A stretch of DNA of 64,000 bases. Origin: Umezawaea endophytica. Lineage in GTDB: Bacteria; Actinomycetota; Actinomycetes; Mycobacteriales; Pseudonocardiaceae. The stretch covers positions 62,001 through 126,000 of the forward strand of contig NZ_JANYMP010000011.1 in assembly GCF_025061645.1 (NCBI RefSeq), written 5' to 3'. The notes below the pieces were generated by a model. It ran no database searches and was not told where the DNA came from. It worked only from the letters and a program-made list of their open reading frames with translations. Made by a program: the position numbers and the translations under genes. Shown here piece after piece: positions 63,473 through 64,000 of this stretch (positions within the stretch are counted from its first letter, which is position 1; each line of letters opens with the position of its first letter).

Positions 63473-64000
63473 CTACCCGCGAAGCTTGTTACGCGACCTC
63501 TCACGACCACGCGAGTTCGCGTCCAGGATCAACTTCCGAACCCGGACCACATCCGGAGCCACCTCGACGCACTCGTCCGAAGCGCAGAACTCCAGCGCCT
63601 CTTCCAGCGACAGCTTCCGCGGCCGGGCCAGCGTCTCCATGACATCCGCGGACGACTGCCGCATGTTGGTGAGCTTCTTCTCACGGCACACGTTGATGTC
63701 GAGGTCCTCGGCGCGCGGGTTCTCGCCCACGACCATGCCCTCGTACGCGTCCGCGCCGGGTTCGACGAAGAACGTGCCGCGGTCGGCCAACTGGATCATC
63801 GCGTAGGCGGTGATCATGCCGGAGCGGTCGGCGACCAGGGAGCCGTTGTGGCGGGTGCGGATTTCGCCCGCCCACGGGAAGTAGCCCTCGGACACGGCGT
63901 TGGCGATGCCGGTGCCGCGGGTTTCCGTGAGGAACTCCGTGCGGAAGCCGATGAGGCCGCGCGACGGGATGACGTAGTCGAGCTTCACGCGGCCGCTGCC
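63473..64000 (-). CDS. typA: Translational GTPase TypA/BipA, C-terminal part (5' end outside window)
   Basis: 175 codons of the C-terminal end are present; the frame is open at the window edge. Sequence VIPSRGLIGFRTEFLTETRG, then DRSGMITAYAMIQLADRGTFFVEPG and GENPRAEDLDINVCREKKLTNMR is the BipA/TypA C-terminal domain, with the end DANSRGRERSRNKLRG. TypA is a ribosome-binding GTPase for growth at low temperature or stress. Position next to lpqW matches mycobacteria. Confidence 0.93.
   Translation of the reverse strand, partial: GSGRVKLDYVIPSRGLIGFRTEFLTETRGTGIANAVSEGYFPWAGEIRTRHNGSLVADRSGMITAYAMIQLADRGTFFVEPGADAYEGMVVGENPRAEDLDINVCREKKLTNMRQSSADVMETLARPRKLSLEEALEFCASDECVEVAPDVVRVRKLILDANSRGRERSRNKLRG

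Overview
This is a high-GC (roughly 70 percent by eye) actinomycete chromosome segment. Mycothiol synthesis (mshB), a succinylase lysine/DAP route (dapC, dapD, dapE), a 7Fe ferredoxin, DUF3117, an XRE/DUF397 pair and a WXG100/PPE-like protein point to Actinomycetia. The overall flavour, without mycolate genes, suggests Pseudonocardiaceae (Saccharothrix, Lentzea or Actinosynnema-like); the family placement is inference. Read from right to left, the backbone follows the Mycobacterium tuberculosis Rv1165-Rv1238 order as I remember it: typA, lpqW, mshB, fdxC, dapC, dapD, dapE, LOG proteins, folP2, DivIVA-domain protein, tag, DUF3117, glgA, glgC, O-methyltransferase, sigE, rseA, htrA, tatB, mrp, DUF1003, MgtE-N, YflT-like, lpqY-sugABC. 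Lineage-specific blocks are inserted between these.

Layout. 1-4.9 kb: a truncated WXG100/PPE-like gene, a metallophosphoesterase, a ParB-like protein, a membrane protein and an XRE/DUF397 pair. 4.9-11 kb: an SDR, then the lpqY-sugABC sugar importer and a stress membrane protein. 11-15 kb: methylsuccinyl-CoA dehydrogenase-like and malyl-CoA lyase-like genes of the ethylmalonyl-CoA type, a zinc-ribbon microprotein and a small-molecule kinase. 15-24.8 kb: MgtE-N/DUF1003, Nudix/MarR, mrp, tatB, htrA, rseA, sigE (envelope stress) and an O-methyltransferase. 23.5-31.5 kb: divergent glgC/glgA, a lipoprotein, an MFS/LysR pair, pepA and DUF3117. 31.8-35.8 kb: paaX, paaG, tag, SRPBCC, DivIVA-domain protein, a membrane protein and PadR. 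35.9-40.8 kb: cydABDC. 40.8-46.6 kb: a GntR/UTRA pair, folP2, a secreted S15 hydrolase, Nudix, DUF3224 and an AlkZ-like protein. 46.9-52.2 kb: LOG pair, dapE<>dapD, dapC, fdx. 52.4-64 kb: GNAT, mshB, the oppABCDF-type peptide importer, lpqW and the 3' part of typA.

The most interesting signal is not a gene. Four copies of an approximately 114-bp imperfect palindrome (at 19121, 29604, 46647 and 62918) share near-invariant 18-bp ends and three nested stems whose sequences differ by compensatory changes. Two copies point each way. The DNA around each copy, for about 0.3-1.9 kb, has a strand-asymmetric base composition: G replaced by A on one strand, C by T on the other. Its sign follows the orientation of the element rather than the direction of the genes. 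One copy (right flank of 62918) breaks the pattern. I know of no description of this.

A second theme is gene starts. Ten start codons that lack a Shine-Dalgarno sequence have a TANNNT hexamer 6-8 nt upstream, the layout of leaderless transcripts, including a dapE/dapD divergent pair whose -10 hexamers overlap. No tRNA, rRNA, CRISPR array, insertion sequence or prophage was recognised. All homology statements are from memory of the families; no search was run.
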